Shown: positions 42,802 through 52,031 of the stretch, piece after piece | Layout: every line of letters begins with the position of its first letter | How positions within the stretch are numbered: position 1 is the stretch's first letter | Assembly (NCBI RefSeq): GCF_000282335.1 | Contig: NZ_AKJM01000045.1 | Coordinates: 1 to 64,000, forward strand | Length of the DNA: 64,000 nt | Direction: 5' to 3' | Origin: Pseudomonas sp. GM48 | Lineage (GTDB): Bacteria; Pseudomonadota; Gammaproteobacteria; Pseudomonadales; Pseudomonadaceae | Made by a program: the position numbers and the translations under genes | Notes under the pieces: generated by a model | Database searches by the model: none | What the model was told of the DNA's origin: nothing | The model's input: the letters and a program-made list of their open reading frames with translations, nothing else

Positions 42802-43383
42802 TTAATTGCCTGATTCGAGTTGTTCGCGGGCCTGGCGTCGTTCCTGGGCCTGCTTTTGCAAGATGTGGCGGGCCAACAGTTGGCGCTGGGCGTCGGTCAG
42901 GTGTTCGAACTCGGTGCCGACGTCATACCTGTCGCCCTTGCGGTCGCAATGAGTGACACGAGCGCGCAACAGCAGGCCCAGGGCTTGCGGCATCAACACC
43001 AGCTTGACCGACAGGCGTGTGCCGGTGGTAATGGGCGATGGGTGCTGAAAGTCGATACCGCCTTCGGAGATGATCACCGGCTGCGGTGCGCCGATCTGCC
43101 CGAGCACTGTCAGGGCGACGACCTGACTCAGCAAATCGATGCGTTTGTTCTGGGATTTGAGGAATGCGGCGGTCGTGCGGTCGCGTTCGCTGATCTGGCG
43201 CAACAGATGTTGCGACTCGAATTCGCTCAGGTGCAGTTCGCTGAGCAGGTTGAAGAGTGGGGACGCATCCTGCAACACTTCCTGGCCTGCGGCTTCGGGA
43301 GCGGACAGGGGCCGAATTTCCAGTGCGATCGTGTCCTCGATACGGTAGTATTCGCGGCGATCTTCTTCATCTAATGTCGACAT
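42802..43383 (-). CDS. PilZ-domain protein
   Basis: 193 residues. DRREYYRIEDTIAL near the N-terminus is the RxxxR-like c-di-GMP motif. The C-terminal half has FQHPSPITTGTRLSVKLVL and a stretch CDRKGDRYDVGTEFEHL typical of PilZ beta-barrels, though the D/NxSxxG motif is not obvious, so c-di-GMP binding is uncertain. A helical segment lies between (ERDRTTAAFLKSQNKRI). It is the first gene of a two-gene run with the phosphodiesterase and is divergent from lolC. Confidence 0.88.
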   Translation of the reverse strand: MSTLDEEDRREYYRIEDTIALEIRPLSAPEAAGQEVLQDASPLFNLLSELHLSEFESQHLLRQISERDRTTAAFLKSQNKRIDLLSQVVALTVLGQIGAPQPVIISEGGIDFQHPSPITTGTRLSVKLVLMPQALGLLLRARVTHCDRKGDRYDVGTEFEHLTDAQRQLLARHILQKQAQERRQAREQLESGN

Positions 43384-43477
43384 GGCGAACCCATGGTAGC
43401 GGCGGTGGTCTGAGTGTAAAGCTGGTTATCGACCCCCGCCACAAGGACGTTCCTTTTCCCTCCGAACAAGCCCCGAC

Positions 43478-44728
43478 ATGTTCAGACCTCTCTTCGTATT
43501 TATCGGCACGCGTTACACCCGTGCAAAGCGTCGCAATCATTTTGTGTCATTCATTTCCCTGACTTCGATGATCGGGCTCGCCCTTGGCGTGGTCGTGATG
43601 ATCGTAGTGCTGTCGGTGATGAACGGCTTCGATCATGAGATGCGCACCCGCGTGCTGGGCATGGTGCCCCACGCGACTATCGAGTCCGGCGAGCCGATCA
43701 GCGATTGGCAAAGCCTGGCCACCAAGGTCAAGCAGAACCCGCAGGTGACGGCCGTTGCGCCGTTTACGCAAATGCAGGGTTTGCTGACCAACAATGGCAA
43801 GGTCTCGAAAGTCCTGCTCAATGCCATCGACCCGGAGCAAGAGCGCCAGGTGTCGATCATTGATCACTTCATGACCCAGGGCAAACTCGACGACCTGGTC
43901 CCGGGCGAGTTTGGCATTGTCATCGGCGACAAGGCGGCAGCCAAACTCGGCGCGGCGGTTGGCGACAAGCTTACTTTCGTCGCACCTGAAGTCACCGTGA
44001 CTCCGGCCGGGATGTTCCCGCGCATGAAGCGTTTTACCGTGGTCGGCATCTTCCACGTCGGTGCCGGTGAGCTTGATGGCTACCTCGGCGTCACCAACCT
44101 TCAGGATCTGGCCCGGCTGCATCGCTGGAAACCGGATCAAGTCCAGGGCCTGCGCCTCAAGTTCGATGACCTGTTCCAGGCACCACGCACCGCGTGGAGC
44201 ATTGCCCGCGATCTGGGCGAGGACCGCTACTACGCCCGCGACTGGACCCGCACCCACGGCAACCTGTACCAGGCGATCCGCATGGAAAAAGCCATGATCG
44301 GCCTGTTACTGCTGCTGATCGTTGCCGTCGCGGCATTCAACATCATTTCAACGCTGGTGATGGTGGTGAACGACAAGAAGGGCGACATTGCGATCCTGCG
44401 CACACTGGGCGCCACGCCGGGCACGATCATGCGCACGTTCATGGTGCAGGGCACGGTGATTGGCGTGGTCGGCACGGCAATCGGTGCCGTGGTCGGCATC
44501 TTCGCCGCGTTGAACGTCAGCGCCGCGATTTCGGCCCTCGAAGGCCTGATCGGCCACAAATTCCTCAACGCCGACGTGTATTTCATCGATTACCTGCCGT
44601 CGCAAGTGCAGAGCCAGGACGTCGTCATGGTCTGCGCCGCCGCGTTGGTCCTGAGTTTCCTCGCCACCCTGTATCCAGCCTGGCGTGCCGCGCGCACCCA
44701 GCCTGCGGAGGCGCTACGTTATGAGTGA
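43478..44728 (+). CDS. lolC: Lipoprotein-releasing ABC transporter permease LolC
   Basis: 416 residues. One N-terminal helix follows [20 protein letters not shown], then a large periplasmic domain, and three C-terminal helices ([59 protein letters not shown]). With LolD and LolE it extracts outer-membrane lipoproteins from the inner membrane and passes them to LolA. Its stop overlaps the lolD start by 8 bp. It and lolE share most of their N-terminus, so they arose by duplication. Confidence 0.95.
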   Translation: MFRPLFVFIGTRYTRAKRRNHFVSFISLTSMIGLALGVVVMIVVLSVMNGFDHEMRTRVLGMVPHATIESGEPISDWQSLATKVKQNPQVTAVAPFTQMQGLLTNNGKVSKVLLNAIDPEQERQVSIIDHFMTQGKLDDLVPGEFGIVIGDKAAAKLGAAVGDKLTFVAPEVTVTPAGMFPRMKRFTVVGIFHVGAGELDGYLGVTNLQDLARLHRWKPDQVQGLRLKFDDLFQAPRTAWSIARDLGEDRYYARDWTRTHGNLYQAIRMEKAMIGLLLLLIVAVAAFNIISTLVMVVNDKKGDIAILRTLGATPGTIMRTFMVQGTVIGVVGTAIGAVVGIFAALNVSAAISALEGLIGHKFLNADVYFIDYLPSQVQSQDVVMVCAAALVLSFLATLYPAWRAARTQPAEALRYE

Positions 44729-45419
44729 GTCGGGCATGAGTGATAAAGCAATCTTGAGCTGCCGCAGCCTGGGCAAGTCCTACGAGGAAGGCCCGGAATC
44801 GGTGGAAGTGTTGGCCGGCCTGCAACTGGAGTTGCACCCGGGAGAGCGTGTGGCGATTGTCGGCAAGTCCGGCTCGGGCAAAAGTACCTTGCTCAATTTG
44901 CTGGGCGGCCTCGATACACCGACCAACGGCAGTGTCTGGCTCGACGGTGAAGAGCTGTCGGCGCTGAGCGAGAAGAAACGCGGCCTGCTGCGTAATCGTG
45001 CCCTCGGCTTCGTGTATCAGTTCCACCACCTGCTGCCGGAATTCACCGCCCTGGAAAACGTCTGCATGCCGTTGCTGATCGGCAAGACTGCGATCCCCGA
45101 GGCGCGCCAGCGTGCCACGGCGTTGCTGGAGCGGGTAGGGCTGGGCCATCGCCTTGAACACAAGCCGGCCGAATTGTCCGGTGGTGAGCGTCAGCGCGTG
45201 GCCATCGCCCGCGCCCTGGTGAACAAACCGGGCCTGGTGATGCTCGATGAGCCGACCGGCAACCTCGACTCTCACACTGCCCAGGGCATCCAGGACTTGA
45301 TGCTGGAGCTCAGCACCTCGATGCGCACGGCGTTCCTGGTGGTGACCCACGACATGAACCTGGCCCGCCAGATGGATCGCGTCCTGCACCTGCAGGAAGG
45401 TTGCCTGACTCCCATCTAA
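44721..45419 (+). CDS. lolD: Lipoprotein-releasing ABC transporter ATPase LolD
   Basis: 232 residues. Walker [21 protein letters not shown]-loop [11 protein letters not shown], the ABC signature [17 protein letters not shown] and Walker [14 protein letters not shown] followed by the H-loop VTHDMNLA are all intact. It drives LolCE. The ATG at 44721 has GGAG upstream; an ATG at 44736 is the alternative. Confidence 0.96.
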   Translation: MSESGMSDKAILSCRSLGKSYEEGPESVEVLAGLQLELHPGERVAIVGKSGSGKSTLLNLLGGLDTPTNGSVWLDGEELSALSEKKRGLLRNRALGFVYQFHHLLPEFTALENVCMPLLIGKTAIPEARQRATALLERVGLGHRLEHKPAELSGGERQRVAIARALVNKPGLVMLDEPTGNLDSHTAQGIQDLMLELSTSMRTAFLVVTHDMNLARQMDRVLHLQEGCLTPI

Positions 45420-45426
45420 CGGATTG

Positions 45427-45463
45427 AAACCCGATGCCTGAAAAGGCGTCGGGTCTTTTATTT
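45427..45463 (+). terminator. Intrinsic terminator between lolD and lolE
   Basis: ACCCGATGCC, loop, GGCGTCGGGT, then CTTTTATTTTT. It falls within what is expected to be one operon, 20 bp before lolE, so it may lower lolE expression or end lolCD transcripts. Confidence 0.8.
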
Positions 45464-45482
45464 TTATACGGTGCCCCAGCGA

Positions 45483-46727
45483 ATGTTCAGACCGTTATCG
45501 ATCTTTATCGGCACGCGCTATACCCGCGCCAAGCGCCGCAATCGCTTTGTTTCCTTCATCTCGATGACCTCGATGATCGGTCTCGCCCTCGGCGTACTGG
45601 CGATGATCGTGGTGCTGTCGGTGATGAACGGTTTTCAGCGCGAAATGAGCTCGCGCATCCTCGGCATGGTGCCGCATGCCACCATCGTCGGCGTCAACCC
45701 GATTGATGACTGGAAGCCCGTGGCAGCGGCCGCGATGAAAAACCCGGAAGTGACGGCGGCGGTGCCGTTCACCGAGATGGAAGGCATGCTGTCCTACAAG
45801 GGCACGATGCAGCCCATCCAGGTCAGCGGTGTCGACCCGGCGCTGGAAGGCCAGGTGTCGATCGTTGCCAAACACATCGTTCAGGGCAGTCTCGAAGCCC
45901 TGAAGCCGGGGGAATTCGGCGTGGTGATCGGCGAGATCACGGCACGCCGTTTCCGCTTGAACGTTGGCGACAAGATCACCCTGATCGTGCCGGAAGTCAG
46001 CAATGCGCCGGGCGGCATTACCCCGCGCATGCAACGGCTGAATGTGGTCGGTGTGTTCAAGGTCGGTGCGGAGCTGGATGGCACCATGGCGTTGATCAAC
46101 ATGGCCGATGCCGCGCAAATGCAGCACTGGGAACCGAACCAGGTGCAGAGCGTGCGCCTGGCGGTGAAGGACCTGTATGCCGCGCCGCAAGTGTCGAGCG
46201 ACATCGCCAGGGGGCTGGGCGCCGCCTACAAGGCTGACGACTGGACCCACACCCAGGGCAGCCTGTTCAGTGCGATGAAGATGGAAAAAACCATGATTGG
46301 CCTGCTGTTGCTGATGATTGTCGCGGTGGCGGCGTTCAACATCATCGCGACCCTGATCATGGTGGTGAACGACAAGGGCGCGGACATCGCGATCCTGCGC
46401 ACCATCGGTGCCACGCCGCGGCAGATCATGGCGATCTTCATGGTGCAGGGTACGGTGATCGGGATTGTCGGCACCTTGATTGGCGGTGTGTTGGGTGTGA
46501 TTGCCGCGCTGAACGTCAGCGAGATGGTCGGCTGGATCGAGCGTGTCAGCGGGCAACACATCTTCAGTTCCGACGTGTATTTCGTCAGCAACCTGCCGTC
46601 GGAGCTGCAAGGCGGCGATGTGGCGTTGATCTGCACGGCGGGCTTTGTCCTGAGCTTCCTGGCCACGGTTTACCCGGCATGGCGGGCGGCGAAGATCGAG
46701 CCGGCTCACGCGTTGCGCTATTCGTAA
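45483..46727 (+). CDS. lolE: Lipoprotein-releasing ABC transporter permease LolE
   Basis: 414 residues, same layout as LolC: an N-terminal helix after [20 protein letters not shown], a periplasmic domain and three C-terminal helices ending LSFLATVYPAWRAAKIEPAH. It forms the second membrane subunit of LolCDE. The ATG at 45483 aligns with the LolC start; a GTG four codons earlier is possible. No strong ribosome site is visible. Confidence 0.94.
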   Translation: MFRPLSIFIGTRYTRAKRRNRFVSFISMTSMIGLALGVLAMIVVLSVMNGFQREMSSRILGMVPHATIVGVNPIDDWKPVAAAAMKNPEVTAAVPFTEMEGMLSYKGTMQPIQVSGVDPALEGQVSIVAKHIVQGSLEALKPGEFGVVIGEITARRFRLNVGDKITLIVPEVSNAPGGITPRMQRLNVVGVFKVGAELDGTMALINMADAAQMQHWEPNQVQSVRLAVKDLYAAPQVSSDIARGLGAAYKADDWTHTQGSLFSAMKMEKTMIGLLLLMIVAVAAFNIIATLIMVVNDKGADIAILRTIGATPRQIMAIFMVQGTVIGIVGTLIGGVLGVIAALNVSEMVGWIERVSGQHIFSSDVYFVSNLPSELQGGDVALICTAGFVLSFLATVYPAWRAAKIEPAHALRYS

Positions 46728-46737
46728 GCCGTTACAC

Positions 46738-47097
46738 CGCTTTCGCGAGCAAGCCCGCTCCCACAGGGGAATGCATTCCAAATGTGGGAGCGGGCTTGCT
46801 CGCGAAGGGGCCGGTACTGCCGGCCTCAATCCCCTCTTGGTAACTCAATCACAAACCTGGTCCACCCATTCTCCCACAGGGGAATGCATTCCAAATGTGG
46901 GAGCGGGCTTGCTCGCGAAGGGGCCAGTACTGCCGGCCTCAGTCTCCTTTTGGTAACTCAATCACAAACCTGGTCCACCCATTCTCCCACAGGGGAATGC
47001 ATTCCAAATGTGGGAGCGGGCTTGCTCGCGAAGGGGCCGGTACTGCCGGCCTCAATCCCCCCTTGGCAACTCAATCACAAACCGCGTCCACCCATTC
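46738..47097. repeat. 113-bp tandem repeat containing REP and a kinase-gene tail
   Basis: After a half REP at 46738-46766, a unit of exactly 113 bp is repeated about three times (starts near 46759, 46872 and 46985). Each unit has a REP half-copy, a GGCCGGTACTGCCGGCC-type palindrome and a segment equal to the last 45 bp of the copS-like gene. Only the third copy is joined to the real gene; copies 1 and 2 are decayed duplicates. This fills the whole 324-bp gap between lolE and copS, which holds no other gene. Confidence 0.95.
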
Positions 47098-48401
47098 TCC
47101 GATTCGCAACGAATCTGCCCGCCATGGGCGCGGATGATCGACCGGGTGATCGCCAACCCCAATCCTGCATGTTCACTGCTGCCTTCGCGGCGTGCTGGAT
47201 CTGCACGGTAGAAGCGGTCAAATAGCCGCGGCAGTAACTGGGCGTCTATTGCGCTCCCTGTGTTTTCGACGCTCAATCTCAGGTCATTCGCTTGCTCGAC
47301 AATGTTTACCCGAACCTCGCCATCGACGGGGGTAAAACGTAGCGCGTTATCCAGTAAGTTGGACAATGCTCGCCTCAACATACTGCGGTCGCCTTCCAGG
47401 CACCCATGGCCTTCCCGTGCGAGCGTCACCTGCGCGTCTTCGGCCAGCGGTGCAAAAAACTCCAGTAACAGATCCGCTTCCTGTCCCAGCTCCAATGGCT
47501 CGCGTTTGGGGATCAACAGTCCATGGTCAGCCTTGGCCAGATAGAGCATGTCGTTGACCAGTTGCGCCATCCATTGCAGTTCTTCAAGGTTGCTGTGCAG
47601 GGCTTCGCGGTAGTCTTCGATGGGGCGAGGGCGGGTGAGGGTGACCTGGGTGTGGGTCAGCAGGTTCGACAATGGCGTGCGCAGTTCATGGGCAATGTCG
47701 GCGGAGAAGGCGGACAGGCGCTGAAACGAGTCGTCGAGGCGTCCGAGCATGGCGTTGAAGTTGTGGGCCATTTCCGCCAGCTCCGGCGGCATGTTTTCTT
47801 CAGGCAACCGCGCGTTCAGCGATTGCGCGGAAACACCGCTGGCCACCGCACTGATCCGCCGCAACGGGCGCAAGCCGCTGCGTGCCGCCCAGGCGCCAAG
47901 CAGTGCGGTGGCCAGGGCTGACAGGCCGACGGTCAGCCAGATCAAATGCTGCATGCGTTGCAGAAAGTGCTGGTGGTGTGTGATATCCAGCAACAAAGTC
48001 AGTTGCGGTGAATCGGGTTTGTCCGCGAAAAGCGGTGCATTCAGCACGCGGTAATCCGTGCCTTCATGGCTCACCGTCGACAATCCCGGCTGGCGCGGCA
48101 ATGCCTGTGGAATGGTTGTCGAGCTGTCATACCAGCGCCGGCCGTCGCTGCCAGTGATTCGCAGGGACAAATCAGCCTGTCGGCTCAATTCTTCTGCCAG
48201 CTGCACTTCGCTATCTCTGGACTGAAAGTCGTGCAGGTCCCGGCGCAAGCCCATCAGCTTGCCGTCCAGCAGTTGCTGGTCGAGTTCAATGAAGTGCGCT
48301 TCGCTGGCGCGGCTGAACAGCACGCCGGCGAACAACGACACCACGGCGGTGCAGGCGGCAAACAGCAGCGCCAGGCGGCTGCTCAAGGACAGCTGGCGCA
48401 T
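47052..48401 (-). CDS. copS: Copper/heavy-metal sensor histidine kinase (CopS/CusS type)
   Basis: 449 residues. Two membrane helices flank a periplasmic sensor region of about 120 residues; the second is near residues 150-170 (LTVGLSALATALLGAWAARS). A HAMP domain, the H-box FSADIAHELRTPLSNLL, an N-box (RALSNLLDNALRFTP) and GLGLAITRSIIRAHGG follow. It would sense periplasmic metal and phosphorylate the regulator encoded upstream; the start overlaps that gene by 1 bp. Its last codons lie inside the 113-bp tandem repeat. Confidence 0.93.
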   Translation of the reverse strand: MRQLSLSSRLALLFAACTAVVSLFAGVLFSRASEAHFIELDQQLLDGKLMGLRRDLHDFQSRDSEVQLAEELSRQADLSLRITGSDGRRWYDSSTTIPQALPRQPGLSTVSHEGTDYRVLNAPLFADKPDSPQLTLLLDITHHQHFLQRMQHLIWLTVGLSALATALLGAWAARSGLRPLRRISAVASGVSAQSLNARLPEENMPPELAEMAHNFNAMLGRLDDSFQRLSAFSADIAHELRTPLSNLLTHTQVTLTRPRPIEDYREALHSNLEELQWMAQLVNDMLYLAKADHGLLIPKREPLELGQEADLLLEFFAPLAEDAQVTLAREGHGCLEGDRSMLRRALSNLLDNALRFTPVDGEVRVNIVEQANDLRLSVENTGSAIDAQLLPRLFDRFYRADPARREGSSEHAGLGLAITRSIIRAHGGQIRCESENGWTRFVIELPRGD

Positions 48402-49081
48402 CAGGCGGGGCGCTCTTCAAGGACGTAACCCATGCCGCGCACGGTGTGGATCAGTTTGTTGGGGAATTCATCGTCGATCTTCAGGCGCAGACGGCGGATC
48501 GCCACCTCGATGACATTGGTGTCGCTGTCGAAATTCATGTCCCAGACCTGGGACGCAATCAGCGACTTGGGTAAGACTTCGCCCTGGCGGCGCAGGAGCA
48601 TTTCCAGCAGGGCGAACTCCTTGGCGGTCAAGTCGATACGCTGCCCGCCGCGTTCGACCCGGCGACGGATCAGGTCCAGGCGCAAATCGGCCAGTTGCAA
48701 GCTGGTTTCCTGTGGCGTGGCACTCCCGCGGCGCAACAGGCTGCGGACCCGGGCCAGCAGTTCGGAGAAAGCAAACGGTTTGACCAGATAGTCGTCGGCG
48801 CCCAGTTCGAGGCCATGAACCCTGTCCTCCACGGCGTCCCGCGCGGTCAGAAAAAGTACCGGGGTGTCCAGGCCAGCGCTGCGCACCGCTTGAAGAATTT
48901 GCCAGCCATCTCGACCGGGCAGCATCACATCGAGAATCAGCAGGGCATATTCGCCGCTGAGGGCCAGTTGCTGGCCGGTGCTACCGTCGGCCACCAGCTC
49001 CGTGTTGAAACCGGCCTCGGCCAGGCCCTGGCGCAGGTAATGGCCGGTTTTCGGTTGGTCTTCGACAATCAGCAGTTTCAT
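48401..49081 (-). CDS. copR: Copper-type response regulator (OmpR family)
   Basis: 226 residues. The receiver has [15 protein letters not shown] with acidic pocket, phospho-acceptor Asp in [14 protein letters not shown], and Lys in [14 protein letters not shown]. The C-terminal winged helix ([36 protein letters not shown]) binds DNA. The CusR/CopR-type pattern and the divergent cupredoxin suggest copper-induced control through the palindrome between the two genes. Confidence 0.93.
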   Translation of the reverse strand: MKLLIVEDQPKTGHYLRQGLAEAGFNTELVADGSTGQQLALSGEYALLILDVMLPGRDGWQILQAVRSAGLDTPVLFLTARDAVEDRVHGLELGADDYLVKPFAFSELLARVRSLLRRGSATPQETSLQLADLRLDLIRRRVERGGQRIDLTAKEFALLEMLLRRQGEVLPKSLIASQVWDMNFDSDTNVIEVAIRRLRLKIDDEFPNKLIHTVRGMGYVLEERPA

Positions 49082-49140
49082 GGGCGGCTCATGGCAAATG
49101 GAACGAACGCTTTATACCGTGGGAAGCATTCGCACAGGGC

Positions 49141-49173
49141 AACCTGACAAAGTTGTAATCTGGCTGTCAGGTT
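49141..49173. promoter_or_regulatory. Palindromic operator between copR and cupredoxin gene
   Basis: Perfect arms AACCTGACA and TGTCAGGTT enclose AAGTTGTAATCTGGC. The segment TGACAAAGTTGTAAT also resembles known copper boxes. It lies centrally between the divergent copRS and cupredoxin genes, fitting one CopR site acting on both. Confidence 0.6.
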
Positions 49174-49236
49174 ACGGGCAGTGGCAGCAGTTTAGAGTTT
49201 TGCGCACGCTGAGCCTTATCTTGTTGGAGTATGACG

Positions 49237-49773
49237 ATGTTTTTACGCAAATTCGTGGCGCCAATCGTTTGTTTGCTGGCGCTGAGTTCACCGGTGTGGG
49301 CGGACGCCGGGCATACCTACGATTTCGGTCAACCGGCCCCGGCGGCCAAGGCGACCCGCAGCGTCGAGGTGGTCATGGGTGACATGTCCTTCACGCCGAA
49401 GGCCATCGACATCAAGGCCGGGGAAACCGTGCGCTTCGTGCTCGTCAATAAAGGCCAGTTGTTGCATGAATTCAATCTGGGTGATGCGGCGATGCACGCC
49501 AGACACCAGCAGGAAATGTTGCAGATGCAACAGAGCGGGATGCTGACGCCAACCGGTATGAAAGCGATGGACCACGGCAACATGGCTGGCATGGATCACG
49601 GCAAAATGGACCACGGCATGAAACATGAAGACCCGAACAGCGTGCTGGTGGAACCGGGCAAGACTGCTGAGCTGACCTGGACCTTCAGCAAGGCCACCAA
49701 TCTGGAATTTGCCTGCAATATCCCCGGCCATTACCAGGCTGGCATGGTCGGCAAACTGACTGTCAGTCAGTAA
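49237..49773 (+). CDS. Periplasmic copper-binding cupredoxin (CopI-like)
   Basis: 178 residues, with a signal peptide ending near SSPVWADAG. A cupredoxin fold runs from VEVVMGDMSFTPKAIDIKAG to the end; ligands are His in GQLLHEFNLG and Cys/His/Met in FACNIPGHYQAGMVG. Between them is a Met/His-rich loop (HGNMAGMDHGKMDHGMKHE) that would bind extra copper. It likely protects the periplasm from copper and is divergent from copRS. The ATG at 49237 has GGAG 7 bp upstream; an ATG at 49231 is too close to it. Confidence 0.9.
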   Translation: MFLRKFVAPIVCLLALSSPVWADAGHTYDFGQPAPAAKATRSVEVVMGDMSFTPKAIDIKAGETVRFVLVNKGQLLHEFNLGDAAMHARHQQEMLQMQQSGMLTPTGMKAMDHGNMAGMDHGKMDHGMKHEDPNSVLVEPGKTAELTWTFSKATNLEFACNIPGHYQAGMVGKLTVSQ

Positions 49774-49834
49774 GCACTCAAAGGCTGGAGCAAAGGCTGA
49801 TAGAATCCGCTGATTCTTCAGTCAGGTTTCCGCC

Positions 49835-50665
49835 ATGCATCCCGCAGCCGAACATTCGCCGCTGGGCAAATCCAGCGAATACATCGCCACGTACACACCT
49901 TCCTTGCTGTTCCCGATCCCGCGCACCGCGAAGTGGGCGGAGCTGGGCCTGACGGCCGAAACCCTGCCGTATAAAGGCGTGGACTTCTGGAACTGCTTCG
50001 AACTGTCGTGGCTGTTGCCGTCGGGCAAGCCCGTGGTCGCCATCGGCGAATTCAGCATTCCGGCGGACTCACCGAACATCATCGAGTCGAAGTCGTTCAA
50101 GCTGTACCTCAACTCCCTGAACCAGACGCCGTTTGCCGATACCGCGAGCCTTGAGGCGACGCTGGTCAAGGATTTGTCGGCTGCCGCCGGCAAGCCTGTG
50201 GGTGTGCGCATTCGCAGTCTCAAGGATGTCGAGCGCGAAGGCGTCGTGGCCTTGCCGGGCGTGTGCATCGATGAACTGGATATCAGCGTCAGCAACTACG
50301 AGCAGCCACGGCCGGAACTGCTGCGTTGCGATGATTCGCGTATTGTCGAGGAGAGCGTGCACAGCCATTTGCTCAAGTCCAACTGCCCGGTCACCAGCCA
50401 GCCGGACTGGGGCAGCGTGGCGGTGGAGTACCGCGGTGCGGCGCTGGACCACGCGAGCCTGCTCGAGTACATCGTCAGCTTCCGTCAGCATTCGGACTTC
50501 CATGAGCAGTGTGTAGAGCGGATCTTTCTCGACCTGCAGCGGTTGCTCAAGCCGGAGAAACTGACGGTGTATGCACGTTATGTGCGTCGTGGCGGGCTGG
50601 ATATCAACCCGTATCGCAGCACTGAAGACGTGCAACTGCCGAACCATCGCCTGGTCCGCCAGTAA
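49835..50665 (+). CDS. queF: NADPH-dependent 7-cyano-7-deazaguanine reductase QueF
   Basis: 276 residues, the long bimodular QueF type. The signature [15 protein letters not shown] binds NADPH, and the catalytic Cys lies in [36 protein letters not shown] holds further active-site residues. It reduces preQ0 to preQ1 in queuosine tRNA modification. It stands alone between the cupredoxin gene and a REP pair plus terminator. Confidence 0.96.
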   Translation: MHPAAEHSPLGKSSEYIATYTPSLLFPIPRTAKWAELGLTAETLPYKGVDFWNCFELSWLLPSGKPVVAIGEFSIPADSPNIIESKSFKLYLNSLNQTPFADTASLEATLVKDLSAAAGKPVGVRIRSLKDVEREGVVALPGVCIDELDISVSNYEQPRPELLRCDDSRIVEESVHSHLLKSNCPVTSQPDWGSVAVEYRGAALDHASLLEYIVSFRQHSDFHEQCVERIFLDLQRLLKPEKLTVYARYVRRGGLDINPYRSTEDVQLPNHRLVRQ

Positions 50666-50673
50666 AGCTTTAA

Positions 50674-50765
50674 TGTGGGAGCGGGCTTGCTCGCGAAGGC
50701 TGCTTCACATTCAACGATGATGTTGACTGACCCACCGCTTTCGCGAGCAAGCCCGCTCCCACAGG
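50674..50765. repeat. Paired inverted REP elements
   Basis: A standard REP pair directly after queF, ahead of an intrinsic terminator. Confidence 0.9.
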
Positions 50766-50788
50766 GGATTTGCATTGTCAGTAGAAAT

Positions 50789-50822
50789 GAAAAAGCCCTG
50801 CTATTGCTAGCAGGGCTTTTTT
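50789..50822. terminator. Bidirectional terminator between queF and DUF4404 gene
   Basis: AGCCCTGCTA and TAGCAGGGCT form a perfect 10-bp stem with a 4-base loop, flanked by A-run and T-run, so it can end transcripts from both sides. Confidence 0.92.
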
Positions 50823-50836
50823 GCATCTGGCGGGGT

Positions 50837-51100
50837 TCAGATCCCCATGTTGGCCAAGGCCAGCCCGATGTTGCGCAGGGTGCCGGCAAGTGTTGGATGT
50901 TCGAGTTCGAAGCGCTCAACGGCCAGGTTGACGCCATCGGCGAGGCTGGAATCCGGGGTTTTGGTTTCAAGCTCAAGCTTCAATTCAATCTGCTGCATGA
51001 GCTCGTACAGTTCGGCGCGTTCTTCTTCAGACAACGGAGGATTCTGGTCCAATTGCTCGCGCAGGGCATTGAGCTGTTCTTGCAGTTCGCGGGCAGGCAT
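50837..51100 (-). CDS. DUF4404 family protein
   Basis: 87 residues. Mostly helical, rich in Glu/Leu/Gln (ARELQEQLNALREQLDQNPP, ERAELYELMQQIELKLELE), ending in TLAGTLRNIGLALANMGI, a pattern I associate with the short DUF4404 proteins of pseudomonads. Function is unknown; a coiled-coil-like N-terminal half is visible. GAAGGAAG precedes the ATG at 51100. Confidence 0.85.
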   Translation of the reverse strand: MPARELQEQLNALREQLDQNPPLSEEERAELYELMQQIELKLELETKTPDSSLADGVNLAVERFELEHPTLAGTLRNIGLALANMGI

Positions 51101-51209
51101 GGCGTTCTTCCTTCTATCGATAGGCACTGGCATAGACCAAGGCAGCACGCCAAAGGTCTATGGCTGACCTTTAGATTAATCCACTCGTGCATAACGTGCA
51201 TGATCTCTG

Positions 51210-51830
51210 TCAGGGCTTTTCGCCCTTGAGTCGACGCAGGCAGATATCGGCCAGGCAGGTGTCGAGTTCACCGAGGTGATCGATCACCGAATGCACGCCC
51301 AGACCGAACAGTTGCATCGTGGCCTTGGCGCGTTTGATGTCGCGTTCCTGCGGGGGCAATGCTTGCCATTCCTGGGGCGTCAACCCGCACAGCGAGCCGC
51401 AGGACGCCAGGCCGATGGTCCACAACCCGGCATTGAGTCCCGATTGCAGCAAGCGGGGCTCGCCGCTCACCAGTACACAGCCGTCGAGTCGCTCGACGTT
51501 CAGGGTCATCAAGGCTTGCCAGCAGGCATTCGGGGCGGGCCATGGATTATTTGTTGCTGGATGTTGCGTGGATTTGATCCATTCCGGCAGCGCAGCGGCC
51601 AGGGATTGGCTGAGGGCCGGGGGAAGATCGTCGAGCCAGGCGCAAGGGATTTGCTGGCGCTGCAAGCTGCGCAGGCTATCCAGTGCGCCGGGTGTGGCCT
51701 CGGCGTGTTCGCTCGAGTGACTGCCGTGCCGGTGCGTGTGTGCGCCGAAATCCACCAGGCAGCCACTGAGCCCGAACAGTACGGCGGTGAGGCTGGGTGC
51801 GGTTTGGGGCAAGGCTTCGGCGAGTGGCAT
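51210..51830 (-). CDS. Phosphonatase-like HAD-fold protein lacking catalytic aspartates
   Basis: 206 residues. The N-terminus LTAVLFGLSGCLVDFG aligns with the HAD motif I of phosphonoacetaldehyde hydrolases (form F-D-x-x-G-T-x-V-D-F-G), but Gly20 replaces the nucleophile Asp and Ser22 is at the second site. CVLVSGEPRLLQSGLNAGLW matches motif III/IV territory and GLASCGSLCGL the following loop. Activity as a HAD phosphatase is therefore doubtful; it could be a binding or regulatory protein. I recall a phosphonatase-like HAD gene near mlaA and queF in P. aeruginosa (PA2803), of which this may be a counterpart. Confidence 0.8.
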   Translation of the reverse strand: MPLAEALPQTAPSLTAVLFGLSGCLVDFGAHTHRHGSHSSEHAEATPGALDSLRSLQRQQIPCAWLDDLPPALSQSLAAALPEWIKSTQHPATNNPWPAPNACWQALMTLNVERLDGCVLVSGEPRLLQSGLNAGLWTIGLASCGSLCGLTPQEWQALPPQERDIKRAKATMQLFGLGVHSVIDHLGELDTCLADICLRRLKGEKP

Positions 51831-52031
51831 GTGGACGTCCCTGAAATAGCCTGAAGGCTAGCGGGCGACGGTGACAGTTGAGTGACATGGATGTGAATCG
51901 CTCACATTTGGCTCGATTCCTTCGGTCTGGATTTCGTGCAAAGTGCCTTAAACGGCGTTTACGTCTTATACTTGCCTACTTATTGCCTGGGCCAAGTGCC
52001 CGAGCCAGTACAAACCAAGGAGTTTTTTTCT

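Noticed and set aside
46738..47097. Possible CRISPR array, because of regular repeats
   Set aside because: The units are 113 bp of nearly identical sequence with no variable spacers and no cas genes.
46771..47225. Repeated short frames beginning MWERACSRRG
   Set aside because: They are translations of REP and of the 113-bp tandem unit, not genes.
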